64,000 bases of DNA from Candidatus Terasakiella magnetica (GTDB lineage Bacteria > Pseudomonadota > Alphaproteobacteria > Rhodospirillales > Terasakiellaceae). Made by a program: the position numbers and the translations under genes. Location of the stretch: the NCBI RefSeq assembly GCF_900093605.1, contig NZ_FLYE01000001.1, forward strand, positions 646,784 through 710,783, written 5' to 3'. The notes below the pieces were generated by a model. The model had not been told where the DNA came from, did not search any database, and worked only from the letters and a program-made list of their open reading frames with translations. Below are positions 17,103 to 25,713 of this stretch, one piece after another (position 1 is the stretch's first letter; each line of letters starts with the position of its first letter).

Positions 17103-18005
17103 ATGCAGCGCATCGCTTTTTTATTCTGCTTTTTAATAAGCTTGCACCTCCCTTTGCAGGTGAAGGCAGATAATGAGGAGATTTCCGCCTTAACACAGGA
17201 AATTACACATCATTTTATTTCTGTGTTGAAACTTATGAAGACACAGGGCTCACAAATCACAACCTACTGTGAAGACTGTGCCCATAGAATGAAGCCCCGT
17301 CATGTTTTCCAACGGGCAATGGACATTGACCATCACCTGACCACCTTCCTTGAAATGCATGGGTTTCAGGCCGAATATACCCAAGAAATTGCCATTAAAG
17401 ACTATCAACTCGAAGATATTGTCGAGCTACTTTATAATATTGAAAATAAAATTGAAGCTGTCACAACTGCCGTTGGGCTACAAATCAATCATAGTGGTTT
17501 AAAATTCAATCCTGCCATTAGAAGAAACTTGTTCAACCTTCTGGATCGTATTGAAATTTTCTTGCTCAATATGGGCAGCCCCTCAGTAAAACCATATGTG
17601 GTTTATCAAAAGGCCGTGATGATCCGACAGTTTGTTGAAGGTTTATGTCGCGATAATCTTTGCGATCAGGTTGAAGAAACCAAGATCGAAATGCTTGCCC
17701 CCAAGCTCCCGCTTGAAGCCTATAGAGAAGCCAATAAGTTCATCGTTTCCCTGAAGAAATATATGGATAAGAACCAGCTTAAAATAGAAGGCGGTGTTAC
17801 AGCCCCTAAGATCGTCCCGGAAATGATCACGCCACGCATTGTGAACAGAACATGCAGCGTGATCCTGGCTGATTTAATTGCCCTTCACCATCACTTAAAC
17901 GGTGACAGTGTAATCACAAGACCCGTAACTGACAAAAACATCAGTCCAAAACATGTCTGGCATCAACTTAATTATGCCAGACGGGTCTTAGAAGCTCTCA
18001 CTTAG
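17103..18005 (+). CDS. Secreted helical protein of unknown function with an internal threefold repeat
   Basis: A 300-residue protein with a signal peptide (MQRIAFLFCFLISLHLPLQ, cleavage near VKA-DNEE). I do not recognise the family. It looks mostly helical and contains one motif three times: KPRHVFQRAMDIDHHL (about 63-78), KPYVVYQKAVMIRQFV (about 162-177) and SPKHVWHQLNYARRVL (about 282-297). The pattern is P-x-x-V-(F/Y/W)-(H/Q)-(Q/K)-(A/L) followed by a helix, at spacings of about 100 and 120 residues. This suggests an ancient triplication. It is divergent from the haem-sensor kinase at 13656. Its stop codon TAG is the first base triplet of the inverted-repeat element that follows, but removing the element would leave the same stop. 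Confidence 0.75.
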   Translation: MQRIAFLFCFLISLHLPLQVKADNEEISALTQEITHHFISVLKLMKTQGSQITTYCEDCAHRMKPRHVFQRAMDIDHHLTTFLEMHGFQAEYTQEIAIKDYQLEDIVELLYNIENKIEAVTTAVGLQINHSGLKFNPAIRRNLFNLLDRIEIFLLNMGSPSVKPYVVYQKAVMIRQFVEGLCRDNLCDQVEETKIEMLAPKLPLEAYREANKFIVSLKKYMDKNQLKIEGGVTAPKIVPEMITPRIVNRTCSVILADLIALHHHLNGDSVITRPVTDKNISPKHVWHQLNYARRVLEALT

Positions 18006-18269
18006 GGTCAGGACCTATTAATTTATTGAGTTTGGCAGAGATGAATTTGAAGAAGGATTAGGCATACTCCCCGCAGAAGTACGTGTACTTTAAGGGGTGT
18101 ATAACGACAGCTTTCTTCAAATTCATCCTGTCCCTTCGGGATTTATTAAAAATGCCACAAATACAGCGTCAAAGACTTTTGAAAGTACAAGTACTTCCTG
18201 CAAGTCATTTCCTTGCCTTGTGGCATTTTTAATAAACCAAACACATTAAATTAATAGGTCCTGACCCTA
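18003..18269. repeat. Small non-autonomous inverted-repeat element (MITE- or BIME-like)
   Basis: A 267-bp unit bounded by perfect 23-bp inverted repeats (18003-18025 and 18247-18269; ends TAGGGTCAGGACC). Inside are two more perfect inverted repeats side by side: 15 bp (18040-18054 with 18113-18127) and 19 bp (18142-18160 with 18218-18236). Each arm ends in an AGTAC-NN-GTACT hairpin (18078-18089 and about 18184-18195). A short TCCC-TTC-GGGA hairpin separates the arms. It encodes nothing. The ends read TA-GGGTC and GACCC-TA, so a TA target duplication is possible. It sits between two converging genes. Confidence 0.75.
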
Positions 18270-18272
18270 GGG

Positions 18273-21020
18273 TTAAAGACTGTAGCGTTTTTCTAATTCA
18301 GTCTTACTGTCTTGAACCAGTTGTTCAGTGGCCTGTAAAATGTGCCAAGCCTCATTACCTTCCCCCAGCTCAATGCCGCCTTCTAAAGCCTCAGCCTGTT
18401 CACCGATGGCTTTTAGCCCCATGGTTAAGGCCACGCCTTTTAAACTATGAGCTTCTTTTTTTAAGGCGGCTGAATCGGCTTCTTTAATAGCGACTGAAAG
18501 TTTCTCAAGACGTTCTGGCATTTTGTTAAACAAGCTGCCCAACAACATCTCAATACTTTCTTTATCAAGGTCTTCTTCACGCCCGTAAAGGAAGTCCCAA
18601 TCAACCACAGAAGAACCTTCATCTTTCTTCTCAGAAGGCAGTGCTGTTTGAGGCACACTCATATCCTGACTTTCAAGACCAAAAGTCTGGGCAATGGCAT
18701 CATAAAGTTCCTGCTTATCAATCGGTTTTGCCAAATACTGGTTCATCCCAGCCTGAAGGCATTTATCTGCATCACCTTTCATGGCATTGGCAGTCACGGC
18801 AATAATAGGAATATTACACTTTGGGGCATCAAGTTTTCGAATTTCACCTGTGGCGGTATAACCATCCATATTGGGCATTTGCACATCCATAAGGACAAGA
18901 TCATAAGGGATGGTTTTCACCGCCTCTACAGCCTCAAGTCCATTGCCGACAACATCACTATGGTGACCCATTTTGCGCAAGAAACCCGTAACCACTTCTT
19001 GGTTCACATAATTGTCTTCTGCCACGAGAATGCGCAAACAAGTTTCAGAAACCAGCTCTTTTTGCTTAGGCTGTTGATAGGTTTCTTTCTGTTGAGAGCC
19101 GCCTGTGCCAAATAATCCCAACAAGGTGTTATAGAGATTAGATTGATGCACAGGTTTGGTTAAAAAGGCGTCTGCCCTTTCAATGACTTTTTCGCGCTCC
19201 ACATCCTCTTTGTGAATGGATGAGGCAAAGATCACTTTTACATCTTTATAAGCCTCATCAGCCTGAAGAAATTCAATCATTTCCAAACCTGATTGATCAG
19301 GCATCTGAACATCCAACAACAAGAAATCAAAGGCCTGATTTTTCAATGCTGACTGTGCATCTAAAACAGATTGTGCGACAGAAGGCTTCACGTTCCAGTT
19401 TTCAAGCTGGCGGGCAAAAATTTCACGATTGATTGGATTATCATCAACGATTAAACCATTTAAGGCCTTATCCCACTGTTTGGGCTTATCCTTCACAGGC
19501 GCATCCACAAGCGGTGTTGCCTGATGTAGCGGAACTTCAAACCAGAAAGAACTTCCTTGGCCTAACTCACTATCCACACCGATGCGACCATCCATCAATT
19601 CCACAAGTTGCTTACAAATCGCTAAACCAAGCCCTGTGCCGCCAAAGCGACGCGCAATTGAGGAGTCCACTTGGCTAAAGCTGCTAAAGAGCTTTTCCTG
19701 ATGGTCTTGAGAAATCCCAATTCCGGTATCACGAATGATAAATTTCAAATATCCTTGATCGCTTAATTCCACGGCAAGAGAAACCCCGCCCTGCTCGGTA
19801 AATTTAATAGAGTTACCAATCAGGTTCAGCAGGATTTGACGCAAACGCCCTGAATCCCCTTCATAATAAGGTAAAACTTCTGAAGTGACGATATAGGCAA
19901 GTTCGATATTCTTTTCATAAGCGCGCGGTCCCAGAAGCTCAACCACTTCTTCAATCAAAGTTCTCAGCTTGATTGTTTCCATCTCAAGCCTCAAGCGCCC
20001 AGCCTCCATTTTTGAATAATCAAGAATGTCATTAATGATATGAAGCAGGGCTTCACCAGAGCCTCTAATCGTCTCTGCATAATGTTTTTGCTGCTTAGAC
20101 AGTTCACTTTCAAGGAGTAGGCCTGTCATCCCAATCACGCCATTCATCGGTGTGCGGATTTCATGGCTCATGGTCGCAAGGAATTCTGACTTTGCCTCAC
20201 TGGCTGCATTGGCATGTTCTAGGGCACTGCGTAAATCTTTATCTTTCGCACTTAGAGAAACATTGGCTTGGGCCAAACGCTCTTTCTCATCATTAAGATG
20301 GTCCAATACCGTCTTGTTTCTTTTAAGCAGCAAGGCCACAGCAGAAAATGTAATGATCAAGAAAACACTAAAGGCAAGCACCAGATAGGCAAACCAGATA
20401 TCACCGCGCCCTGCCAAACTTTGTTCAGGAACAGTGACCACCTGAACACCCCGCACATCACCAATTTTCCAATCATTCTTCGGTGTGTCGGGATGCGCGT
20501 TATGACAGGCCACACAGGCTTCGCCCATAATGATCGGAGTGGCGAACTTTAGTTTTCGTTCTGCATTTTCATCCAGTAGCTCATAAAAAGATTCATCAGG
20601 CGTTTGTGAAAAATACGCCAGGGCTTTTTTTGTAAAAGCGCCAATCTGGCGATCTTTGCGCCATGGGAAAGGATATTCACTGCCTAAGGAAACATGCAAA
20701 CGCGTATCTGTACCATTTAGAAATTGCACGAGGTCAATTGAGAAGGTCGCCGGAATGGGAATGGCATTTTCCTTACTCGCATATTCGTGCGTGACCTCAA
20801 TTGCATCAGTATGGATATTGTCCAAAATGACGTTGGTATAAAACGTCCTAAAGGAAGAGATTGCCTGAGAATAAGATTTTGCTGCAATCATCAGCGCAGC
20901 ATTATCCGTATTCTTGGTATAGACATGGGCAAGAAACAGAATAACAAATGCAAGAACGAGCGAGGCTGCCGTTAAAGTCACCGCAATCCTTGCCTCAATA
21001 CCCCCTAAGAATTTGATCAC
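18273..21020 (-). CDS. Hybrid histidine kinase with haem-type Tll0287-like sensor, HisKA-HATPase-REC-REC-Hpt
   Basis: A 915-residue phosphorelay kinase. Helix about 13-32, a periplasmic Tll0287-like domain with CVACH at 169-173 followed by NAHPDTPKNDW, helix about 207-231, a coiled coil, HisKA with H286 (ATMSHEIRTPMNG), HATPase (NLIGNSIKF, DTGIGI, GTGLGLA), a first receiver (LIVDDN, LLLDVQMPDQSG, FLTKP), a second receiver (LVAEDN, LMDVQMPNMDG, YLAKP) and a C-terminal Hpt domain (AHSLKGVALTMG). There is no PAS domain, unlike its relative at 13656. The start is a GTG at 21020 with AGAGG about 8 nt upstream. It follows the 222-residue sensor gene by 35 nt. No output regulator is adjacent, so the Hpt must pass phosphate to a distant receiver. 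Confidence 0.9.
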   Translation of the reverse strand: MIKFLGGIEARIAVTLTAASLVLAFVILFLAHVYTKNTDNAALMIAAKSYSQAISSFRTFYTNVILDNIHTDAIEVTHEYASKENAIPIPATFSIDLVQFLNGTDTRLHVSLGSEYPFPWRKDRQIGAFTKKALAYFSQTPDESFYELLDENAERKLKFATPIIMGEACVACHNAHPDTPKNDWKIGDVRGVQVVTVPEQSLAGRGDIWFAYLVLAFSVFLIITFSAVALLLKRNKTVLDHLNDEKERLAQANVSLSAKDKDLRSALEHANAASEAKSEFLATMSHEIRTPMNGVIGMTGLLLESELSKQQKHYAETIRGSGEALLHIINDILDYSKMEAGRLRLEMETIKLRTLIEEVVELLGPRAYEKNIELAYIVTSEVLPYYEGDSGRLRQILLNLIGNSIKFTEQGGVSLAVELSDQGYLKFIIRDTGIGISQDHQEKLFSSFSQVDSSIARRFGGTGLGLAICKQLVELMDGRIGVDSELGQGSSFWFEVPLHQATPLVDAPVKDKPKQWDKALNGLIVDDNPINREIFARQLENWNVKPSVAQSVLDAQSALKNQAFDFLLLDVQMPDQSGLEMIEFLQADEAYKDVKVIFASSIHKEDVEREKVIERADAFLTKPVHQSNLYNTLLGLFGTGGSQQKETYQQPKQKELVSETCLRILVAEDNYVNQEVVTGFLRKMGHHSDVVGNGLEAVEAVKTIPYDLVLMDVQMPNMDGYTATGEIRKLDAPKCNIPIIAVTANAMKGDADKCLQAGMNQYLAKPIDKQELYDAIAQTFGLESQDMSVPQTALPSEKKDEGSSVVDWDFLYGREEDLDKESIEMLLGSLFNKMPERLEKLSVAIKEADSAALKKEAHSLKGVALTMGLKAIGEQAEALEGGIELGEGNEAWHILQATEQLVQDSKTELEKRYSL

Positions 21021-21055
21021 TCTCTTGCCTCTTATTTTTTAATTTTCGCAATCGC

Positions 21056-21724
21056 TTATGCTTGGCTTTTTCGATATAGGCCAACCCACATCAAGAGTGT
21101 GATACATAAGCCAATCCCACTCAAGCCAATAATCAAACTCGACTTCAAACTTGTCAGCAAGGCTTGGGTATTTCTCACCTCACGTGTGCGATCCGTGTAA
21201 ATTTCAACGACACCTTTAATCTGGCCTCGTTTATTACGAATGGGGACATAGGAAGAAACCAAGTCTTTATCAAAAACCATCTGATCAATGGCTGAAAATT
21301 TCCCTTTATGGGTAATCTGGCTTCCGATTCCACCTTGAGAGGCCGTTTGAAAGGCCGGGTTATCTTTTCGAGTTTGATTTATTTGTGCATGTTCTGTTGA
21401 AAACAGCGTCAAGCCCGCCATACTGAAAAGCTTTACTTTCAAAACGTCCGTTCCCAACATGAAAGTTCTGATCTTTGTATCAATCAGGCTCAAGACTTCA
21501 CCCTCGACACCTTCTTTGCGGTTATCAATATCTAAAACGCCACTGATTTCGGGAAAAATCTCATTCACAAAAATCTTTGTTACGGTTTTATTAGCCGATT
21601 GGGTCGTTTGCGTAACGGACTGTTTTAGCAAATCCTGTGTCATTGAGGTCACGATAAAATACAACCCGACAAGCGCTGCATAACAAAGAATAACCATCAA
21701 AATAATATTTCGAGAATGTGCCAT
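21056..21724 (-). CDS. Stand-alone membrane sensor protein (no output domain)
   Basis: A 222-residue protein with one helix at each end (about 7-28 and 193-215) and a periplasmic region between them. The middle contains LFSMAGLTLFSTEHAQI and the late SSYVPIRNKRGQIKGVVEIYTD, the pattern of Cache/PAS-like extracellular sensor domains of kinases. After the second helix only GLYRKSQA remains, so it cannot signal alone. It is placed 35 nt before the hybrid kinase at 18273 on the same strand and is probably co-transcribed. It may be a co-sensor that pairs with that kinase, or the relic of a kinase or cyclase that lost its C-terminus. I have no family name for it. Confidence 0.7.
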   Translation of the reverse strand: MAHSRNIILMVILCYAALVGLYFIVTSMTQDLLKQSVTQTTQSANKTVTKIFVNEIFPEISGVLDIDNRKEGVEGEVLSLIDTKIRTFMLGTDVLKVKLFSMAGLTLFSTEHAQINQTRKDNPAFQTASQGGIGSQITHKGKFSAIDQMVFDKDLVSSYVPIRNKRGQIKGVVEIYTDRTREVRNTQALLTSLKSSLIIGLSGIGLCITLLMWVGLYRKSQA

Positions 21725-21848
21725 GAGATACCTAAGCTGTCATTTCAAACTGTGTCATTAATCTATATTAACCTAATGTAAATCACCATAAAGAAGCAAT
21801 TCATTGTTCACCTATCCTCAATCTAAAGATAAATGAATGCCTCTATGC

Positions 21849-24065
21849 TCAAACATAGGCTTTTAAAACTTCTTCTAAATCTTTCAGCTTAATCGGTTTT
21901 GGGATAAATCCATCCATACCAGCATCATGGCATTTATCACGATCTTCCTGCATCGCATTCGCCGTTAATGCTACAATCGGGATATCCTTTGCTTCCATAC
22001 TTAGTTTTCTAATTTCCTGTGTCGCCGTGACCCCGTCCATCACAGGCATCTGCATGTCCATCAAAATCAGATCAAATGTTTCTTGTTGCACCAGATTTAA
22101 CGCTTCAAGGCCGGTTTCGACCAATGCGTGCCTGTGGCCTAATTTCTCAAGATACATTCTAACGATCTCTTTATTGACATCATTATCTTCTGCAACCAGT
22201 ACCTTCAACGATTTGGTTGAAGCACTGTTGACACGATTTTGCATAATCGGGCGCTGACTTGATGGGGCGCATTGTTTTTCTTGTTTAACCAATGGCAGGC
22301 TCAGCCAGAAACGGCTTCCTTCACCAATGATACTATGAACGCCAATTTCACCGCCCATCAAGTGAACAATCTTTTTACAGATCGCAAGCCCAAGACCTGT
22401 TCCGCCATACTTGCGCGTAATACTGCCATCGGCCTGACTGAAGCTATCAAAAACCATATCCTGATTTTCAATCGGAATGCCAATGCCGCTATCTTGTACA
22501 ACAAACATGAGATGGCCTTCGCCTTGCTGGCTGACAATAATCTTAACGCCCCCATCATGGGTAAATTTAATCGCATTCCCAACAAGATTGAGCAAGACCT
22601 GACGAAGGCGACCCGGGTCACTATGATAAGCCCCGAGGGTTTCCCGCTCTATATCCACACTCAGTGAAATATTTTTTTCGACGGCACGCGTTTTAAGAAG
22701 ATTAACCACCCCTTGGACCAGTTTGTCCAAATCAAAAAGAACATTCTCTAAAGAAAGCTGACCGGCTTCAATTTTGGAATAATCAAGGATATCGTTGATG
22801 ATGGTCAGCAACGCATCACCGGAACCACAGATGGTTTCGACATAGGTCTTTTGCTCATCATCTAAGGGGGTTGTCTGCAACAAATCTGCCGTGCCGATAA
22901 TGCCGTTCATCGGGGTTCTAATCTCATGGCTCATGGTGGCCAGAAAATCTGATTTTGCCCGGCTGGCGAGGTTGGCTTTTTCCAAAGCTTCATTCAGCCT
23001 AATCTCATCACGTTTTCGTCTGGTAATATCATTGATGATGGTCACATATTTCACATCATCACTAGCCACATCCATCTGGTTAATTGAAAGTTCAATAAAG
23101 ACTGTTGAGCCATCCTTTTTAACCGCACTTAATTCACGTTTGGCTTTTATGACACGTTCCATATGGATTGGATTTTCCATATAGGCTTGATGGTTCATTT
23201 TATGCAGGCCATCTTTTAAAAAGATGGAAATATTTTCACCGATCAACTCTTCAGCTTGATAACCAAAAATATGGCGGATCGCCGGATTTGCATCATGGAT
23301 GATACCCTCTTTATCAAAGACGACAATGCCGTCTAGAATGTTTGAAATCACCCCTTCCAGATAGAGTTTTTGCTCATCCAAAAGCTTATGAGCGTCTTTC
23401 AATTTAGAAGACATCACATTAAAGCTATTGCCCAACTGACCAATCTCATCGCTTGATTTGATCTCAACTTCATGACCAAGCTCACCATTAACCAGACGCT
23501 CTGTTGCTGCTTTCAAAGACAGGATTTGCCGTGTAAGGTAGGTACCTAAAACAAAGGAAAACAGGGCAACAAGGATTATCTCAATAATCGCGATAATGGT
23601 TGCTTTATTTCGTGTATCAGCAAGAACCTGATTAAGCTCGCTTGCCTCAATCCCGATCTCAACCCGCCCTAAGAAAAAATCCCCTTCGCGAATATCTGAA
23701 AAAGTATCATAAACGCCATCAAGCTTGGCTTCCTCAAGACTACGGTCTGCTTTAAAAGTAACAGACAGGGCCCTGTCGTCGCCCATTTCAACGAGAATAT
23801 CTTTTTCACTATCTAAAATACGGACATACACCATCCCCGGATTTTTCATGACCGTTTCTGCAAAACTTTCAAGCGTTGCAAGGTCACTTTCAATCACCGC
23901 ATCCTGCGTTGTTGCCGCAAAGATATTAGATGTAGAGGTGCCGTATTTAACAAGTTCGTTATCAAGGGTTGAACTAAAGACATTGAGGCTCATCATAATC
24001 AAAGCGAGTAATAAAAACCCTTCGATTATGGCAATTCCAATAATTGTTTTGAGCCGCAACGACAT
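21849..24065 (-). CDS. Hybrid histidine kinase: sensor-HAMP-PAS-HisKA-HATPase-REC
   Basis: A 738-residue membrane kinase. Helix about 8-30, a periplasmic domain of about 120 residues, helix about 153-175, HAMP (about 176-228: LKAATERLVNGELGHEVEIKSSDEIGQLGNSFN), PAS (about 240-360), HisKA with LATMSHEIRTPMNG, HATPase (NLVGNAIKF, DSGIGI, GTGLGLA) and a receiver (LVAEDN, LMDMQMPVMDG, FIPKP). The gene upstream, 24 nt away on the same strand, encodes a PhnD-like binding protein, so the kinase probably reads that protein's ligand state. No separate response regulator is adjacent. Confidence 0.9.
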   Translation of the reverse strand: MSLRLKTIIGIAIIEGFLLLALIMMSLNVFSSTLDNELVKYGTSTSNIFAATTQDAVIESDLATLESFAETVMKNPGMVYVRILDSEKDILVEMGDDRALSVTFKADRSLEEAKLDGVYDTFSDIREGDFFLGRVEIGIEASELNQVLADTRNKATIIAIIEIILVALFSFVLGTYLTRQILSLKAATERLVNGELGHEVEIKSSDEIGQLGNSFNVMSSKLKDAHKLLDEQKLYLEGVISNILDGIVVFDKEGIIHDANPAIRHIFGYQAEELIGENISIFLKDGLHKMNHQAYMENPIHMERVIKAKRELSAVKKDGSTVFIELSINQMDVASDDVKYVTIINDITRRKRDEIRLNEALEKANLASRAKSDFLATMSHEIRTPMNGIIGTADLLQTTPLDDEQKTYVETICGSGDALLTIINDILDYSKIEAGQLSLENVLFDLDKLVQGVVNLLKTRAVEKNISLSVDIERETLGAYHSDPGRLRQVLLNLVGNAIKFTHDGGVKIIVSQQGEGHLMFVVQDSGIGIPIENQDMVFDSFSQADGSITRKYGGTGLGLAICKKIVHLMGGEIGVHSIIGEGSRFWLSLPLVKQEKQCAPSSQRPIMQNRVNSASTKSLKVLVAEDNDVNKEIVRMYLEKLGHRHALVETGLEALNLVQQETFDLILMDMQMPVMDGVTATQEIRKLSMEAKDIPIVALTANAMQEDRDKCHDAGMDGFIPKPIKLKDLEEVLKAYV

Positions 24066-24089
24066 TAATATTACCCCTTGAACTCGAGC

Positions 24090-24905
24090 TTAAAGCTCGT
24101 TCAATTTCAGGCTTCTCACATCATTCCAATCGGCATCTTGTGCCGCAATAAAGCCTTTGAGTTTCATCTTACCCACCATGGCAAGCCCCTGCTCTGTTGA
24201 GCCAAGGTCAACCAATGCCTGCTGCACAGCTTTTACAAGCTCGCCATCAACACGTTTATGGGCGGCAATGGCATGCGGGGTATAGCCATCTGTTGTCCAG
24301 AGAACGCGCAAATTATCGCGCACGTGCTGCTTGGTATTTTTAAAGGTACGCACAATACCACCACCGGCAACCATACGCCCTTTCACCACATTCAAATAAA
24401 CAGAGTCATGAGAAGACACGTACTTAGGCGTAATGTTAATGCCGTTGGCTTTCATAAAGCCGCGCGGTAAAAGACTTGCCGCAAAAGCTGCAGGTGATGG
24501 GAAAGCAAGTGTGTGCCCATCAAGTTCTTCCAGCTTTTGCAAAGGGCTATCTTTTTGGACGACCACAACCCCTTTAATACGTTTATCTTTTGCCCGCGCA
24601 ATGGCGTTATAACCGGAACGTTCATGATAAACCGTATAGTGATACGGGTTCATATAAGAGAAATCGGCTTTTTCTTCTTCTAAACGCTTCTCAAATGTTG
24701 GAATATTTTTTGCTGTTGAAAGCTTAAATTTCTGACCTGTCTTATCTGAGAGATATTTTAAAATAGGTTTCCAGATTGCTGCCGTCTTGCTTGCAGATTG
24801 CTGCGGTACAACCGAGAAAGTATACACTTTATCACTTGCAAACGACACAGTTGTAATTGTACTACAAGAAACAAAAACAGCCATTAGTTTCAAAAACTTA
24901 TTCAT
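24090..24905 (-). CDS. Orphan PhnD-like phosphate/phosphonate-type periplasmic binding protein
   Basis: A 271-residue protein with a signal peptide (MNKFLKLMAVFVSCSTITT, cleavage near SFA-SDKV). The PhnD family pattern is clear: YTFSVVPQQSASKTAAIWKPILKYLSDKTG, then EEEKADFSYMNPYHY, and the later ALAFPSP/AASLLPR-type segment and hinge. This family binds phosphonates, phosphite or phosphate in transporters, but is also common as a sensory binding protein. No phnC or phnE genes are near. It directly precedes the hybrid kinase at 21849 (24-nt gap), which supports a sensory role. The ligand cannot be read from sequence. Confidence 0.85.
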   Translation of the reverse strand: MNKFLKLMAVFVSCSTITTVSFASDKVYTFSVVPQQSASKTAAIWKPILKYLSDKTGQKFKLSTAKNIPTFEKRLEEEKADFSYMNPYHYTVYHERSGYNAIARAKDKRIKGVVVVQKDSPLQKLEELDGHTLAFPSPAAFAASLLPRGFMKANGINITPKYVSSHDSVYLNVVKGRMVAGGGIVRTFKNTKQHVRDNLRVLWTTDGYTPHAIAAHKRVDGELVKAVQQALVDLGSTEQGLAMVGKMKLKGFIAAQDADWNDVRSLKLNEL

Positions 24906-25038
24906 TTAAACATCCCCTTGTTCAAAACAGGTATTGAGCATAGGGGATTTACGTAAAAGAAATCAACATTAATGATTTGCCCTATACCAATGAACCTCCC
25001 CTTAAAGCCATAGACAGAGAAGCTTGATATTTTTTTAA

Positions 25039-25680
25039 TCAGCCGCCAACCAAAACAGAAGCCGCAAGCTCTTCAGCTTCTTCTTTCGTCATGCCTGCTG
25101 CTGAAATGGCTAACTCTTCCAGATCATTGGCCTCGGGTGTTGAGTTTTGCAAGATATAAGCACAACGCTTAATGACTTCAGCCTGACTTTTAGGCACCAT
25201 TACCCTCACCTCTACAAGCTCAACATCATCATTAATGGACTCATCCAAAGTCTCTTGCTGTGCCATGATGCCTTGACCATAGGGGCCATTAACATAAGGC
25301 TCGATATGTTTATCAACATTCATAATATGGTCGATAAGCCAGTTTTGCAGAAAATCATTCAACTTTTCACGGTCAATCTTATCAGGGTCTTCCTCAAAGA
25401 TTTTACGCACCGCATAAACCACCTTTTTCAAGTGATGGTGAATGGCTTTATGCTCTGCAAACTTGGGGTAGCCCTTTTCTTTCATCAACTGTTCTTCACG
25501 GGCAAAATGCGAAGACACATACTGATACAAGAAGTGAATAGACTCCGTCATATTCTCAGCAGGCTGGTTTTCATCAATCGCAGTGCGCAGCTTGAATACC
25601 TCATTGAACAAGCTGAGATGATCAGCATCAACAAGTGGAATGCCTATTTTATAAGGGGTAAAGTCAAAGTCCTGAGCCAT
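25039..25680 (-). CDS. Bacteriohemerythrin with C-terminal extension
   Basis: A 213-residue cytoplasmic protein. The first 130 residues are a hemerythrin: the iron ligands are in order, H21 in VDADHLSLF, the HFAREE motif (H and E), HKAIHHHL, and HIMNVDKH (H and D). Bacterial hemerythrins bind O2 at a di-iron centre and serve in oxygen sensing, storage or delivery. The last 75 residues (from about 140) are acidic and are not part of the hemerythrin fold; I do not recognise them. It stands between a kinase locus and an EAL protein, in a region with two haem-sensor kinases, which fits a cell tracking oxygen. Confidence 0.9.
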   Translation of the reverse strand: MAQDFDFTPYKIGIPLVDADHLSLFNEVFKLRTAIDENQPAENMTESIHFLYQYVSSHFAREEQLMKEKGYPKFAEHKAIHHHLKKVVYAVRKIFEEDPDKIDREKLNDFLQNWLIDHIMNVDKHIEPYVNGPYGQGIMAQQETLDESINDDVELVEVRVMVPKSQAEVIKRCAYILQNSTPEANDLEELAISAAGMTKEEAEELAASVLVGG

Positions 25681-25713
25681 TAAAGCTTCTCCAGTTTTGC
25701 GGCTTTATCATTA

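Noticed and set aside
17103..18005. Idea that the inverted-repeat element truncated this gene
   Set aside because: If the element inserted at a TA, removing it leaves ACT-TAG with the same stop codon, so the reading frame was not shortened.
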